A stretch of DNA of 64,000 nucleotides from Neocallimastix lanati (nom. inval.) (taxonomy: Eukaryota > Neocallimastigomycota > Neocallimastigomycetes > Neocallimastigales > Neocallimastigaceae), in NCBI GenBank assembly GCA_016946835.1, contig JACVTC010000108.1:493501-557500 (forward strand). Reading direction: 5' to 3'. The position numbers and the translations under genes were made by a program. Within the stretch, counting starts at the first letter, position 1. Every line of letters begins with the position of its first letter. Of the stretch, positions 51,096-62,821 are shown piece by piece. The notes under the pieces were generated by a model. It saw only the letters and a program-made list of their open reading frames with translations. It did not search any database and was not told where the DNA came from.

Positions 51096-52336
51096 ATGTC
51101 TAACGGAAACAATAATAATTTATTTGATTCAATTTCAACTTCTATTGCTAATAAAGTCAATTCATTACCAATATGGAAAAAGCAATTACAAATGATTCTT
51201 ATTTCAGGATACGTTGCAGTATGTTTAAATATTGAATTTATATATTCATAAATATATATATAATATATATAATTATTTAAATTAATTAAAATTTATTTTT
51301 ATTTATTTATTTATTTATTTATATATTTATATATTTATCTATATATCCTTTAATATACTCTTATATTTTATATGATAAATCTATGTTTATTTTATTTTTT
51401 ATTTTTTTTTCATAGTTATCTTGCTTCGTTACCATAGCTAATCATAGTATTAATTTCAATAAAAACATGCCATTAAAATTAATTGACATATTAGTAATTA
51501 TGGTTATGTCTTTTCTTTTAGTTGTTAATCTTCTTTTTATTTATGGATGTTACACCGTAAGATATTATTATTGTTATATAAATATATATATAATTAAATT
51601 TTGAATTTAATATATCATATTATATATAGGAAATAAAAGATTTTCATTTAAGATTTATTTAAAAATAAAATTAATAAATTTAATTTTCTTCTTATTCATA
51701 TTATTATTATTATCAAAAATTTTAGAGCAATAGAGTATTACTTTATCTTACACCAGCTATTCCTAACTTTATTTTAATTTTTGTAATCTTCCCACAATGT
51801 CATGCTTTCTTTTATCCACTTATTCTTTTCTTAAAATATAATGGACTTGGTGAATCTGGTTTGAATAAATTTTTAAATAACTTAGGAGGTCTTACTATGT
51901 TAAGAGTTGTTTATTATATTCCAATTTTAGTATGTATTTAAATAAGTATAATATATTTATATTTATTAAAAAAAAAAAAAAAAAAAATGCTTTTCATATG
52001 GATATCTATTTCAATTTCTATTTTATCTTATATTATTTATTAAATTATTCTTGATTTTATATATATATAAATGTTTTATTTATTGTTCTGAAAATAAAAT
52101 TTTAAAACAAAAACAAAAAATAAATAAATAAGTTATATACAAGATTTTTATTTAATGGATATACCGATGACTTTATTGAAGAACTTCAAAATGAAAAAGA
52201 AATGCAAGCAGAAGAAGCAGAAGAAGCTAGAAAACAAGCTGAATTAGAAGCTGAAAAAGCGGCCCAAATTGAAACCGAAAAGAAAGAAGATGATAATGCT
52301 TCTGAAGTAGATCCAGAAGCTAAAAAGAATAATTAA
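51096..52336 (+). CDS. Multi-pass membrane protein with acidic/Ala-Glu tail, unknown family
   Basis: Four exons (51096-51218, 51416-51556, 51726-51929, 52133-52336) give 223 residues. All three introns are phase 0 with GTATGT or GTAAGA donors and TAG/AAG acceptors. The exon 4 acceptor at 52131-52132 was chosen because it keeps the frame open (LYTRFLFNGYTDD); the nearer AG at 52143 would give an immediate stop. About four hydrophobic segments are visible: MILISGYVALSCFVTIA, IDILVIMVMSFLLVVNLLFI, AIPNFILIFVIFPQCHAFFY and MLRVVYYIPILLYTRFLF. The C-terminus is a charged helix-like tail (EEAEEARKQAELEAEKAAQI) ending EAKKNN, probably cytosolic and coiled-coil forming. I do not recognise the family. 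Confidence 0.85.
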
Positions 52337-52961
52337 TTAATGAATTATATAATTATATAAAATAGATATAGATATATATAATAAATATATTTTATATTTT
52401 ATTATTATTGTTATTATTTATTTTATTTTTATAAAATAATTCATTTTTTCTTTTTATTATTATTTCTTATTTAATTAAATTAATATAGAATATAATAATG
52501 ATAATATAAAATATAAATTTAAAATAAATTATATAATTTCTAGTCATTGTAAAATTATATATATATAATAAAGAATAAAAAATAAAAAATAAAAATAAAA
52601 ATAAAATAACTGAAGTAATTAATATAATAATTAAAATATAATTGTATTTTTTATCATTAATGATTAATGATTCTATATCATCTATGAATTGAAATATTTT
52701 GAAATATTAAAAATTATTTATTTTCCTTAATAATAATTAATTATTGAATAAAAAAAGTAGTTTTATCAATTGAATATAAATAAGTAAATACAATATAATG
52801 CAATAATAATAATAATAAAAAAAAAAAAAAAAAAAAAAAAGAATAATTAATTTTATTTGATTTAATATATAAAACAACTCGTTAGGATCAAGTCATGATC
52901 AAAAAAAAAATAAAAAACGATTTTTATTAATAAAAATAAGATGATATAAAATAAAATTAAA

Positions 52962-52992
<31 letters not shown>

Positions 52993-54060
52993 TAGTTAAG
53001 AAATAATATACATTGAAGATTTAGTATAATAATAACTTATTATAAATTATTATTATTATTTTTTTTATTTAATCTTTATATATTTCATAATTTATTTTTT
53101 TTTATTTAATCTTTATATATTTCATAATTACTTTTTTTTTATTATTATTATGAAAATAAAAATTTAATTATTTATTTTCAGTATTAAAATAATAATTGAT
53201 AAAAAATATATATATATTTGAATATAAAAATTTTTTCAATTTAAAATTGATATTATATAAAAATGACATTTGATGTTTTACTGTTTTTAATCCTTTTTTT
53301 CTAAGCAGTTAAAATTTATTTTATAGCATAGTATTTTCATAAAAATTTTACTTTTTAGTATTCTAATAATGTTTTAATAAAAAAAAAATATTATATAGTA
53401 TATTCATAAGTAAATAAATAAATATATATTAAAAATTAAATGATTAAAAATTTAGAATAGATAAAGTTATCATTTTAAAATTAAAGTGACAACTTAATCT
53501 GTTCTTAATTTTTTAATATATATATATTCAACTATATAAATACAACTTTAATCAAAGACATATTTTATGTATATCTTTATAAATCAGTCATAATTAAAAA
53601 AATATTATATATATATAAAGAAAGACAGAAGATAAATAATTTTATTCTTATATCTATAATAATAATAGTAATATATATATATATATATATATAAAATAAA
53701 TAAATAAATATTAAACAAGTAAATAGTAATATTAAAATTAAGTGAATAAATTAATATTTATTAAATAAGTTATAATTAGCACATAAATTTTTATAAATTT
53801 TGTTAATAACGAAATTACTTATAAATTAAATTATAAGTAGTTTCTTAACTACATATTAATATTAATTATTTCTAATTAATATTAATTTGAGAATATCAAA
53901 AATATAATTAAAATATTAGAAATAATACTTAAAGTAAGAAGAGAGGTATGAAAAGCATTAATACTTAGTAACTGCACAACCTTAGAGGAAGACTATTTCT
54001 TAGTAGAAATGTATGGAAAATTTAAAGGATAATAATGAAATAAATTATTACAATTTTAAT
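52337..54060. other. AT-rich intergenic region
   Basis: Holds poly-A tracts near 52815 and 52965 and a 45-bp direct duplication (TATTTAATCTTTATATATTT twice, 53055-53140). No gene. Confidence 0.6.
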
Positions 54061-54360
54061 AGGAGAAATATTAATTAATGCCACCCTTCAAAATAATCAT
54101 TGCTTTTGTTCGTGACATCACTGTCTAAGAAAATTTATACTAATAAACATTAACAAACGCATAGCACTTATGAACGACAAAATTGAATGTAATATTATAG
54201 ATAAAATAAATATAATTAAATGCAATATTACATTAAGACAATTCCTGAACCAGAACCCAAAACTCCGGGAAGAATTGATGAAAGGGATGTGATTTAGTAA
54301 ACCTATGATAATAGAATCAATTGAATTCATTCAACCACCTATCGAATACATAGATAATAT
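54061..54360 (+). pseudogene. Decayed coding segment, possibly retroelement gag or protease
   Basis: The plus strand reads RIALMNDKIECNIIDKINI, then ITLRQFLNQNPKLREELMKG, a stop, and SKPMIIESIEFIQPPIEY. Composition is coding-like, and the minus-strand frame here is its shadow. An LRxFLxxNPxLxxE motif is reminiscent of the linker before some retroelement proteases, but I cannot assign it. Confidence 0.4.
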
Positions 54361-54619
54361 TAATATTAGTAATATATAATAAAGAAAATATAATATTTAT
54401 ATATTTTTTTAAAAAAAAAAAATATAAAATAAAATATTTATTTAAAAGATTTTAAACCAAATATATAATTAAATATACATATTTAAATATTTAATTAAAA
54501 TATTTTATTATAAATGAAAGAAAATATAAATATTGAAACAAGTAAAATAAATCAGGAAAAGAACAAATTATTATTAACAAAAAATATAAATTTAATTTTT
54601 TATCTAAAAAAAAAAAAAA
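54361..54619. other. AT-rich spacer
   Basis: No gene. A poly-A tract lies at its right end (54605-54627). Confidence 0.6.
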
Positions 54620-55780
54620 AAAAAAAATAATTCTAAAGACCACTGATATATTGAATATAAAACCTAAATGTATATTTAATAAAGTTTCATGAGAAATGGG
54701 ATTTTTAACTCTTGAATATGATGCAATTAAATCCAAAATATCAAGAAATATAAATAAACAACTACCTCCTAATGTAACAAAGTTTGATAAAATTCATACT
54801 AAATCAAAATATTATAAAATTGTAAGAAATGAGAGTTTTATGATATTCAAAAATTCAAATTTAACAATCTTCCAATACCCATTCCAAGTAAAATTATATA
54901 TGAAAATATATTTGAAGATGGTGCTTTATATATTGCACCTAAATTTACTTATTAAGTGCTCATTACTAGTATTTCTGTTAAATATTTAAATAGCTTTTAT
55001 ACTACTTCTTTATTAGATATTAAAAAATAAAGATCAATCTACTTATAAGAGTTGTTATTTAAAGAAATAGAAAAAAAAAAGCTATTAAATATAGCAATAA
55101 TACTATAATTACTCCAAAAATTTTTCATTTTAAAAAGGCATATCTAATGTAGTAGAAAGAATATCTTCTAATATAAATATCAAATACTGTATTTAACACA
55201 ATAAAAGAGCATTAGAGTTTAAAATATATGAATTATATTATAATAAAGTAAAATATAATAATTTATATTTATTATAAAGTGACTTCGAACTTACTCTAAT
55301 GTAAATCCTGAATATATATTTGACATTTATAATTAAATTGGGTGTAAACCAAATAATAATAACTAATTTTTTAAATTTAAAGAATATTTTTTAAAAAAAA
55401 AATTAATAAATTATAAAAATTGGAATTATTATAACACTAAAGAACATATAACAAATAATGATTCAGAACCTTTCAATAATTATTTAAGAAATTTATTTTT
55501 AAAAAACCTTCTTTTTATAAATTAATATATATATTAAAACAAGAAGAATTTTTATCTTGTAAAGATTACAAAAGGAAAAGTATAGGAATTTAAAAAAAAA
55601 AAAAAAAAAAAAAGAGGTAGGAAATACTGATGAAATCAATATTTTAATTGAAAAATACATAGCTATATAATCTAAATAAATTGATAATGGAAGGTCCAGA
55701 AATGATATTTCTAAATTATAGTTTAAATACTTAATTACTTTAAATAATATTAATATTGATTTGTTATAAATGACAAAGTA
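54620..55780 (+). pseudogene. Decayed MULE-type transposase, copy 2
   Basis: Starts near GACCACTGATATATTGAATA. The frame at 54696-54955 is open: EYDAIKSKISRNINKQLPPN, KYYKIVRNESFMIFKNSN. It continues in broken form through TPKIFHFKK-like and ALEFK-like pieces and FNNYLRNLF-KKPSFYKL (about 55465-55530) to KIDNGRSRNDIS-like sequence near 55690. The motif order equals copies 1 and 3. Many stops. The minus-strand frame at its start is a shadow. Confidence 0.7.
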
Positions 55781-56639
55781 ATGAACAAATGAAAAAAATA
55801 ATCAGAATTCTGTTGAAATTATTATTAATAATTAAAATCATTCTTAATTAAAAATTCATAATTGGCTAAAATTTAATATTTTTTAAAAATTTAAATTTTA
55901 AAAAAATAAAAAAAAAATATTAAAATATATCATTATTTTTAAATAATTATTTTATTTTTATCTTTATTTTTTAAAACTTTTTTATTATTAATTTATATCT
56001 ATATCTTTAATTTTGTGAATACCATAAAACAAATTTTTTATTAAATATTTTTATTATTATAATTTAATTGATTTATATTAATTACTTTTATACTCTAAAA
56101 TATATATTTAAAAAGTTTTATTTTGAAATGTATTATAAAAATAATATTTAAATATTTTTATTAATAACTTTTATATCAATATCATTAATTTTATGATATA
56201 GATATAAAAGGAATAAAATGATAGTTAAAAATAAATTTTTTTGTTTTTTAAAACTTTTATTTAAATATTATATTTTTAAAAATTTTAAAGATGTATTTTG
56301 AAATGTATTATAAAAATAATATTTAAATATTTTTATTAATATCTTTTATATCAATATCATTAATTTTATGATATAAATATAAAAGGAATAAAATGATAGT
56401 TAAAAATAAATTTTTTTGTTTTCTAAAACTTTTATTTAAATATTATATTTTTAAAGAATATTATATTTTTAAAAAATATTTTATTTATATGTTTAATTTA
56501 AAGATTCTTTAAAACTTTTGATTTTAAATTTTTATATTTAATAAAAAGATTATTTTTTATTAAAATTTTTTTCTTAAATATATATTTTTAAGATATATAA
56601 GCCTTTTTAATTTTTTAAATTTTTTTTTTTTAATTTTCT
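55781..56639. other. AT-rich spacer with a 175-bp tandem duplication
   Basis: Apart from the duplication at 56121-56460, no structure or gene is visible. Confidence 0.6.
56121..56460. repeat. 175-bp tandem duplication
   Basis: TTTTGAAATGTATTATAAAA occurs at 56121 and 56296. The following 150-170 bp (ATCATTAATTTTATGATATA, AAATGATAGTTAAAAATAAA) match with only a few changes. Confidence 0.85.
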
Positions 56640-57650
56640 GTTCTTTATAAACCACAGCAAAATGGTTGAACAGAACATTTACTTCCAAATTTAAGGGATA
56701 TATTAAAAGATGCACAGTTGAGCAATGTCTTTTTTGGAAAATGCTATTAATACAGCGAATTATTTTCATAATAGAATGTCACATGGGGGTATAAATTATA
56801 AATAATAAAAATCCTTACGAAATTACTATATAATAGGAAAGTTGATTATAACAAATTTAAAGTCTTTTGCTGTCAAGTCTTCTTTCTTGTTCCTAAAAAT
56901 TTAGAAGAAAACTTTCTAACTCTACTTTTCAGGAAATATTTTTTTTGGCCATTACTCAAACCCTTCTATATACAAAATTTATGATATTACTAATAATGAT
57001 TTCATTATTTCTAGCTCAATGGTACTTTTCAAAGACATTCCTGGAAAAGTTTCAGCTCTTTGTTAAAAAAATATATATAAAAAAATTTTTTATATAAATT
57101 AAATATAAATAATATATATATATACCTATTATGTATATTTATATTATAAAAAAAATTTAATTATATAATAATATTAATTTATTTGAAGATAATAATTCGA
57201 ATTACAATAATTCAAACAATGATAATTCATTAAATGAAGAAAATAAACAGAAAATTAAGTAAACAATATTTAAGTAATAAAGATGGTTATATTATTTATC
57301 AGTTATAATATCAAAACGAAATTTAATAAAGAATTATGAATTGTCAAGTATGATATATACTGAAAATGTGAAGTTCAGAGAAAAGAAGTTTGATAAGTCA
57401 ATATATATGTAGGAAGTCTTTTATATTTAGCTATGAGAACAAGACCTGTTATAATTTATGCTACTAGTAAAGCTTCAAGGAAGAATCAAAATCCTCCATA
57501 TGAAGACTGGATGAACATACTAAAAATATTTAGGTATCTCAAAGGCACTAAATATTATAGAATTAAATTCAATAAAAACTTAAGCATAAAAGTTTATGAT
57601 ATATATATATCAATAGCAAAACATAAATTAAAAGAAGAAATTTGAAAATT
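56640..57650 (+). pseudogene. Copia integrase and RNase H remnant
   Basis: KPQQNG-stop-TEHLLPNLRDILK (56650-56710) and ENAINTANYFHNRMSHGG are the copia integrase region around the conserved 'PQQNG.xER' box. VDYNKFKVFCCQVFFLVPKN and a VVFFED-like end follow to 57060. A linker (EDNNSNYNNSNNDNS) precedes RTRPVIIYATSKASRKNQNP and DWMNILKIFRYLKG (57436-57550), the RT/RNase H junction seen in the young copia (RPDILFSVSKASRKNQNP). The RT core is missing. It abuts MULE copy 3. The frame at 56560-56769 on the minus strand is a shadow. Confidence 0.7.
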
Positions 57651-57654
57651 TTCA

Positions 57655-59260
57655 GGTCCTTTTGATATATAAAACCAAAATATATATTTAATAAAATTTC
57701 TCAAGAAGTAGGATGTCCTGAATATGATTAAATTAAATCCCAAATATAAAGAAATATAAATAAGTAACTACTTCCTGATGTAAAAACTTCTGATGAAATT
57801 CCTGATGAATTAGAATATTATAAAACAAAAAGAGATGAAAGCTTTGTAACATTCAAAAATTCAAATATTATAATTTTTCAATTTCCATTTCAAGCTGAAT
57901 CATTTTCGAAATATAATAATCTATTTTCAGAATGAACATTTTATGTAGTTCCAATATTTTGTTATCAAATTTTCAATAAAAGAACTTATATTCAAAGGAT
58001 TGAGTTATTTTTATATTACCTTTTTTTCTATCTTAAAAAAATAAAGAGCAAACAACTTATTAAATATTATTATAAGAAATAAAATAAAATAAAATAAAAT
58101 AAAATAAAATAAAATAAAATAAAATAAAATAAAATAAAATAAAATAAAATAAAATAAATAGTAGAATATAAATATAAGTACAGATTGAATAAAATAAAAT
58201 AAAATAAAATAAAATAAAATAAAATAAAATAAAATAAAATAAAATAAAATAAAATAAATAGTAGAATATAAATATAAGTACAGATTGAATAAAATAAAAT
58301 AAAATAAAATAAATAGTAGAATATAAATATAAGTACAGATTGAATAAAATAAAATAAAATAAAATAAAATAAAATAAAATAAAATAAAATAAAATAAATA
58401 GTAGAATATAAATATAAGTACAGATTGAATAAAATAAAATAAAATAAAATAAAATAAAATAAAATAAAATAAAATAAAATAAAATAAAATAAAATAAAAT
58501 AAATAGTAGAATATAAATATAAGTACAGATTGAATAAAATAAAATAAAATAAAATAAAATAAAATAAAATAAAATAAAATAAAAAAAAACTTTAAGTAAT
58601 ATTGTAATTGCACAAAATATTTTTGATTGTGATTTTGAAATAGGATATCTAAATGATACAGAAAAATTTTTTTCTAATATAAAAATTAAATATTGTGCAA
58701 TTCACTATAAAAGTGGATTAGATAAAGAAAAATAAATTATATTTTAATAAAGTGGAAAATAATAAATGTTTGTATATTTAAACTTTCCTTTTATAAACCC
58801 TAAATATTTAAATTAAAAGTGAATGCTATAAACATAATTATGACCAATTTTAGGAATTTTAGTTTACTTTGAAAAAACCTCTCTAAAAAGCTATAAAATT
58901 GAATATTGGAATTACTATAATAATATAGAACATATAACAAATAATGATTCAGAATCATATATTAATTACTTAAAGAATTTATTTTCAGAAAAGCCTACTT
59001 TTTATAAATTAATGTTAACATTATAAGAGAAAGAATCCTTATCTTATAATGATTGCGAAAGGAGAGTTAGAGGAACTAGGAAGAACTGATGAAATCAATA
59101 CTTTAATTAAATATTAATAAAAAAAAAATGGTAATTTTGTTAGAAAAAAAAAGAAAGTAATGAAAATGATATCGTTGAATTATGGTTAAAATGTTTAAAT
59201 AATTTAAATATTAAAATTATTAATTATATGATAAATAATTAATAATATCAAAGAAATGAT
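57655..59260 (+). pseudogene. Decayed MULE-type transposase, copy 3, interrupted by a minisatellite
   Basis: The N-terminal part KYYKTKRDESFVTFKNSN-like (about 57817-57865) is followed by the AAAAT minisatellite at 58078-58585. Then IFDCDFEIGYLNDTEKFFSN and KYCAIHYKSGLD (about 58620-58720), ITNNDSESYINYLKNLFSEK (58940-58993) and NRRRTDEINTLIK-like sequence follow. Stops are frequent. The catalytic-region Asp (CDFE) is still recognisable. Confidence 0.7.
58078..58585. repeat. Compound minisatellite: (AAAAT)n with five 35-bp spacers
   Basis: Runs of AAAAT pentamers of varying length are separated by a constant spacer containing GTAGAATATAAATATAAGTA and CAGATTGAAT, five times. The long minus-strand Phe/Tyr frame is its shadow. 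It sits inside MULE copy 3, in the place of a poly-A run in copies 1 and 2. Confidence 0.95.
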
Positions 59261-59400
59261 TAAATGAAAATGATGTTATACGGATTTATGATATATCAAT
59301 AATTAAAATTATGTTAAAAAATACGTCAATCAAATGATTAATCATTTTTGAATTAGGCTAATTTAAAAATATTAAAATATATCTTTAATTTTTTTTATTT

Positions 59401-60115
59401 TTAGACAGAAAAGAGAATACACTTCCATAATTTTATTAATTTTATTATAAAAAATATATGTAGGTAAAAAGTACATTTGAAATTAAAAATAAAAATAAAA
59501 GTTAAAAAAAAAAAATAAAAAATGAATAAGTTCAAAAATACTATATATTTCGGCAAGTTGTACTATACAGGAATTCTTCCTTCCTTCCGAATAAAAGAAT
59601 AATAAAACCTAGAAGTAACATCTTTATAATAGATAGCGTGGTGTCCACTAAACTCTCCCAGGATTCATCATTTATTGAACTACTATGGCGAGATTCACCC
59701 TTCGTAGAAATAGATGATGATTCTGTATTATCATTATACCTTATCAGTATGACGTCGATACTCTTGGTTAAGTTTGGTATATTGGAATACCTATCAAATA
59801 ATAGCTCAAACGAACTAACTTATGATAGGTATTGCACTAGTTAATAATTCTTCCAAGCCAACAATTTTTGGAACAAGTGACTCAGATGAACCTTTGAAAA
59901 GTAGTTCATTTAATTATCTCTGTTCCCCTCTATCGAAATGTAGCTCCTTTTCAGTTTTAAACATATTCATAGGAAGATATTTTGATAAAAATAAGTTTCT
60001 AAAAGAAATATCATTAAGTAGCTCATTTAAAACTAAAGGTCCACCAAAAAGGAACAAAAATATAATAATATCTTTAAAATTAAATAAAATTTTAAATATT
60101 AATATTATTAAATAT
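59401..60115 (-). mobile_element. LINE-like retroelement 3' end, inverted copy
   Basis: The reverse complement of 47185-47965 over most of its length. The minus-strand frame reads QLNELLFKGSSESLVPKIV with one stop before it, and the shared 3' part (ACTTGCCGAAATATATAGTA; TACTTTTTACCTACATATAT) ends at the same CTGTCTAAAAA. It carries about 60 bp (ATTTCTTTTAGAAACTTATT region) not present in the other copy. Plus-strand open frames here are shadows. Confidence 0.6.
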
Positions 60116-60543
60116 TTTTAATTATTTATTAATTTAAGCCACCTTACATAAACAGTTTATTTAAAGACGCCACATATATAAACCCTCGTTCCGAAATACA
60201 ACGCTCCCAATATTGGGAAAATCCCCTTAATAAATATTTTATAATAATAATATATAATTTTTAATTAAAAAATTAGTTTTTAAAGGTGACAAATAAATTA
60301 AAAGTATAATATTAATAGTTTTAAATTATATTTCAAAGAATGTGACTACATATATTCGAATATACTCAATATATGTTATATGAGAATCTTTATTTTCTTC
60401 ATTTTTTAATAAGAAAGTGCCTAATTTAGGTAGATTAAAAAAAAAAAAAAATTTACTAAAAATTAGAATTGATAATACATAATAAATAATACTAAAATAG
60501 TTCATATTATGGATATAAATAAAATATTTTTATTTTTAATTAA

Positions 60544-60593
<50 letters not shown>

Positions 60594-60624
60594 AAATAAT
60601 AAATAATAAATAATAAATAGTGGA

Positions 60625-60715
60625 ATAATCAATAATCAATAATCAATAATCAATAATCAATAATCAATAATAAATAATCAATAATCAATAATCAATAATC
60701 AATAATCAATAATAA
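60625..60715. repeat. (AATCAAT)n heptamer array
   Basis: About twelve units of AATCAAT, a one-base variant of the widespread AATAAAT heptamer, with one AATAAAT unit inside. Confidence 0.9.
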
Positions 60716-61039
60716 ATAAATAAGAAATAAGAAATAAGAAATAAATATATAATATAAAATGATAAATAAATTGATATTATGAATATAGTTGATATTTATT
60801 ATTGGAAGTTAATGAAAGTGAAGTTAACTAAAATGATTAATACTATTTTTTTTCTTTACATTTAAAGATAAATTTATGTATGGCCTTTTCAATTTTTTTT
60901 AATTCACTATAATTAATTACTGACCAGTTTCCTTCAATAATTTTGATTATTAAATATATACTAATTAGTTAATATTATATACTACAAAGTATTAAAATTT
61001 ATCTACTAATAGTTATTTAATTAATTGATGATGACTAAT

Positions 61040-61250
61040 TGAATAATAAATAATAAATAATAAAAAATAAATAATAAATAATAAATAATAAATAATAAAT
61101 AATAAATAATAAATAATAAATAATAAATAATAAATAATAAATAATAAATAATAAATAATAAATAATAAATAACAAATAATAAATAAAATAATAAATAATA
61201 AATAATAAATAATAAATAATAAATAATAAATAATAAATAAAATAATAATA
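61040..61250. repeat. (AATAAAT)n heptamer array
   Basis: About thirty units. The minus-strand Ile/Tyr/Leu frame is its shadow. Confidence 0.95.
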
Positions 61251-61416
61251 ATTATAATAATAATTAAATAATAATAAATAATAATAAATAAAAATGTAAT
61301 AATAATAATAAAAAGAGTATTTATTAATAAATAATAAAATTTCATTTTATTTAATATTTTTTTTTTTTAAAAAAACAAAAGAAAATAAAAAAAAAAATAT
61401 TAAAAAAAAAGAGATA

Positions 61417-61456
<40 letters not shown>

Positions 61457-62574
61457 ATATTGATAAAATATATTTTAATTTTTAATAAAAAAAAAAAAAA
61501 AAGCGTATATTTCTTTTTTAATATATATATATATTTTATTTTGTTTGTTATATGAAAGATTATTTTAATATTGTTAGTATTGCAAATTTATAAATGGAAA
61601 ATATATTTATTTAATAATAAAATAATCTATATACTAATTAATTTAATAACAAGTATATTATTATTAGTATAGAAATTTTATTATAACAAGACTTAATTTG
61701 AAATAACCTTTCATAAAAAACAAAATAAAAAATGTTATAACAAAAGGTTAAAAAATAAAAATAAAGAAAGAAGAAAATTATTATTAGGAAAAAAGTTTTT
61801 CTCTTTTTTTTTCAAAAAATAAATAACAAAAAAAAAATAATTCAGTAAAAAAAAAAGAACTTTTTAATATATATACATTCATAAAATGAATAATTCGTTT
61901 TTCATATATTAAAAAAAAAAACTCAATAAATCCATACATATTAAATTATTGTAATTATCAGATAAATATTTTAATATATTTTTTTTTTTTTGTACAATAA
62001 ATAATAAATTTAAATTAATTGAATTTAATTGTTATAATGTAAGTATTAATAATAATTATTTTTTTTATAATAAGTTATACACAACATTTTTATTTATTTA
62101 TTAATAAAAAAAAAAAATAATATTACAATTATTATAAATACTATATATATTTTATTACTTATTATTATTTTAAATATAATAAGGAAAGAAATATTTTTTT
62201 TTGAAGTATTTATTGATTTATGAATATACTTATATAGCAAAAATATTTTTGTTTAATTAAATTAAAATTTATAAATTATTGTATATATAATAATTAAATA
62301 ACTAAATTTCATTGAAGTACCATAGTATTTAATAATCATTAATAACAATTCATACTTTACAATTTTATTATATTGTTTTTTTTGAATCATGACACTTTAA
62401 TTTATTGTATTTTTCCTTAAAATTACCATTTAAATATTTATTTATATAAAAAGATATTATTACTTAAATATATATATATTTATACATAAACATACTACTT
62501 TATAAAAATTATATAGTTATTTTGTATTATTTTTATTATTTATTCTCTTCTCATAATTAATATCATATTTTATT

Positions 62575-62605
<31 letters not shown>

Positions 62606-62821
62606 GTATACTATTTTATAGTTAATTTAGAAAAAAAAAAAAGTTTTTTTCATAATTGAATTTAATTATTTAAAAAAAAAAATAATTATAATAATAATAA
62701 TTGTGTAATCAATAATAATAAAATACTGCATTCCACAAAAAAAAATTATCTTGAAATAATTTAAAATTAACGACAAGTCAAGAAAAAAATAAATATAAAA
62801 ATAAAAGTATCAATAAAAAAA

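Larger units (their letters stand above)
60116..62821. other. Repeat-rich intergenic region before the PA-TM-RING gene
   Basis: Starts with a less AT-rich patch (60130-60235) containing ACCCTCGTTCCGAAATACAA and CGCTCCCAATATTGGG, whose TTCCGAAATACAACGCTCCC resembles an end of the MITE-like element at 32776. Then come AATA tetramers (60546-60590), AATCAAT heptamers (60625-60715), an AATAAAT array (61040-61250) and long A/T tracts. No gene. Confidence 0.55.

Noticed and set aside
54118-54330. Minus-strand 70-codon frame
   Set aside because: Shadow of plus-strand decayed coding sequence, which reads more protein-like.
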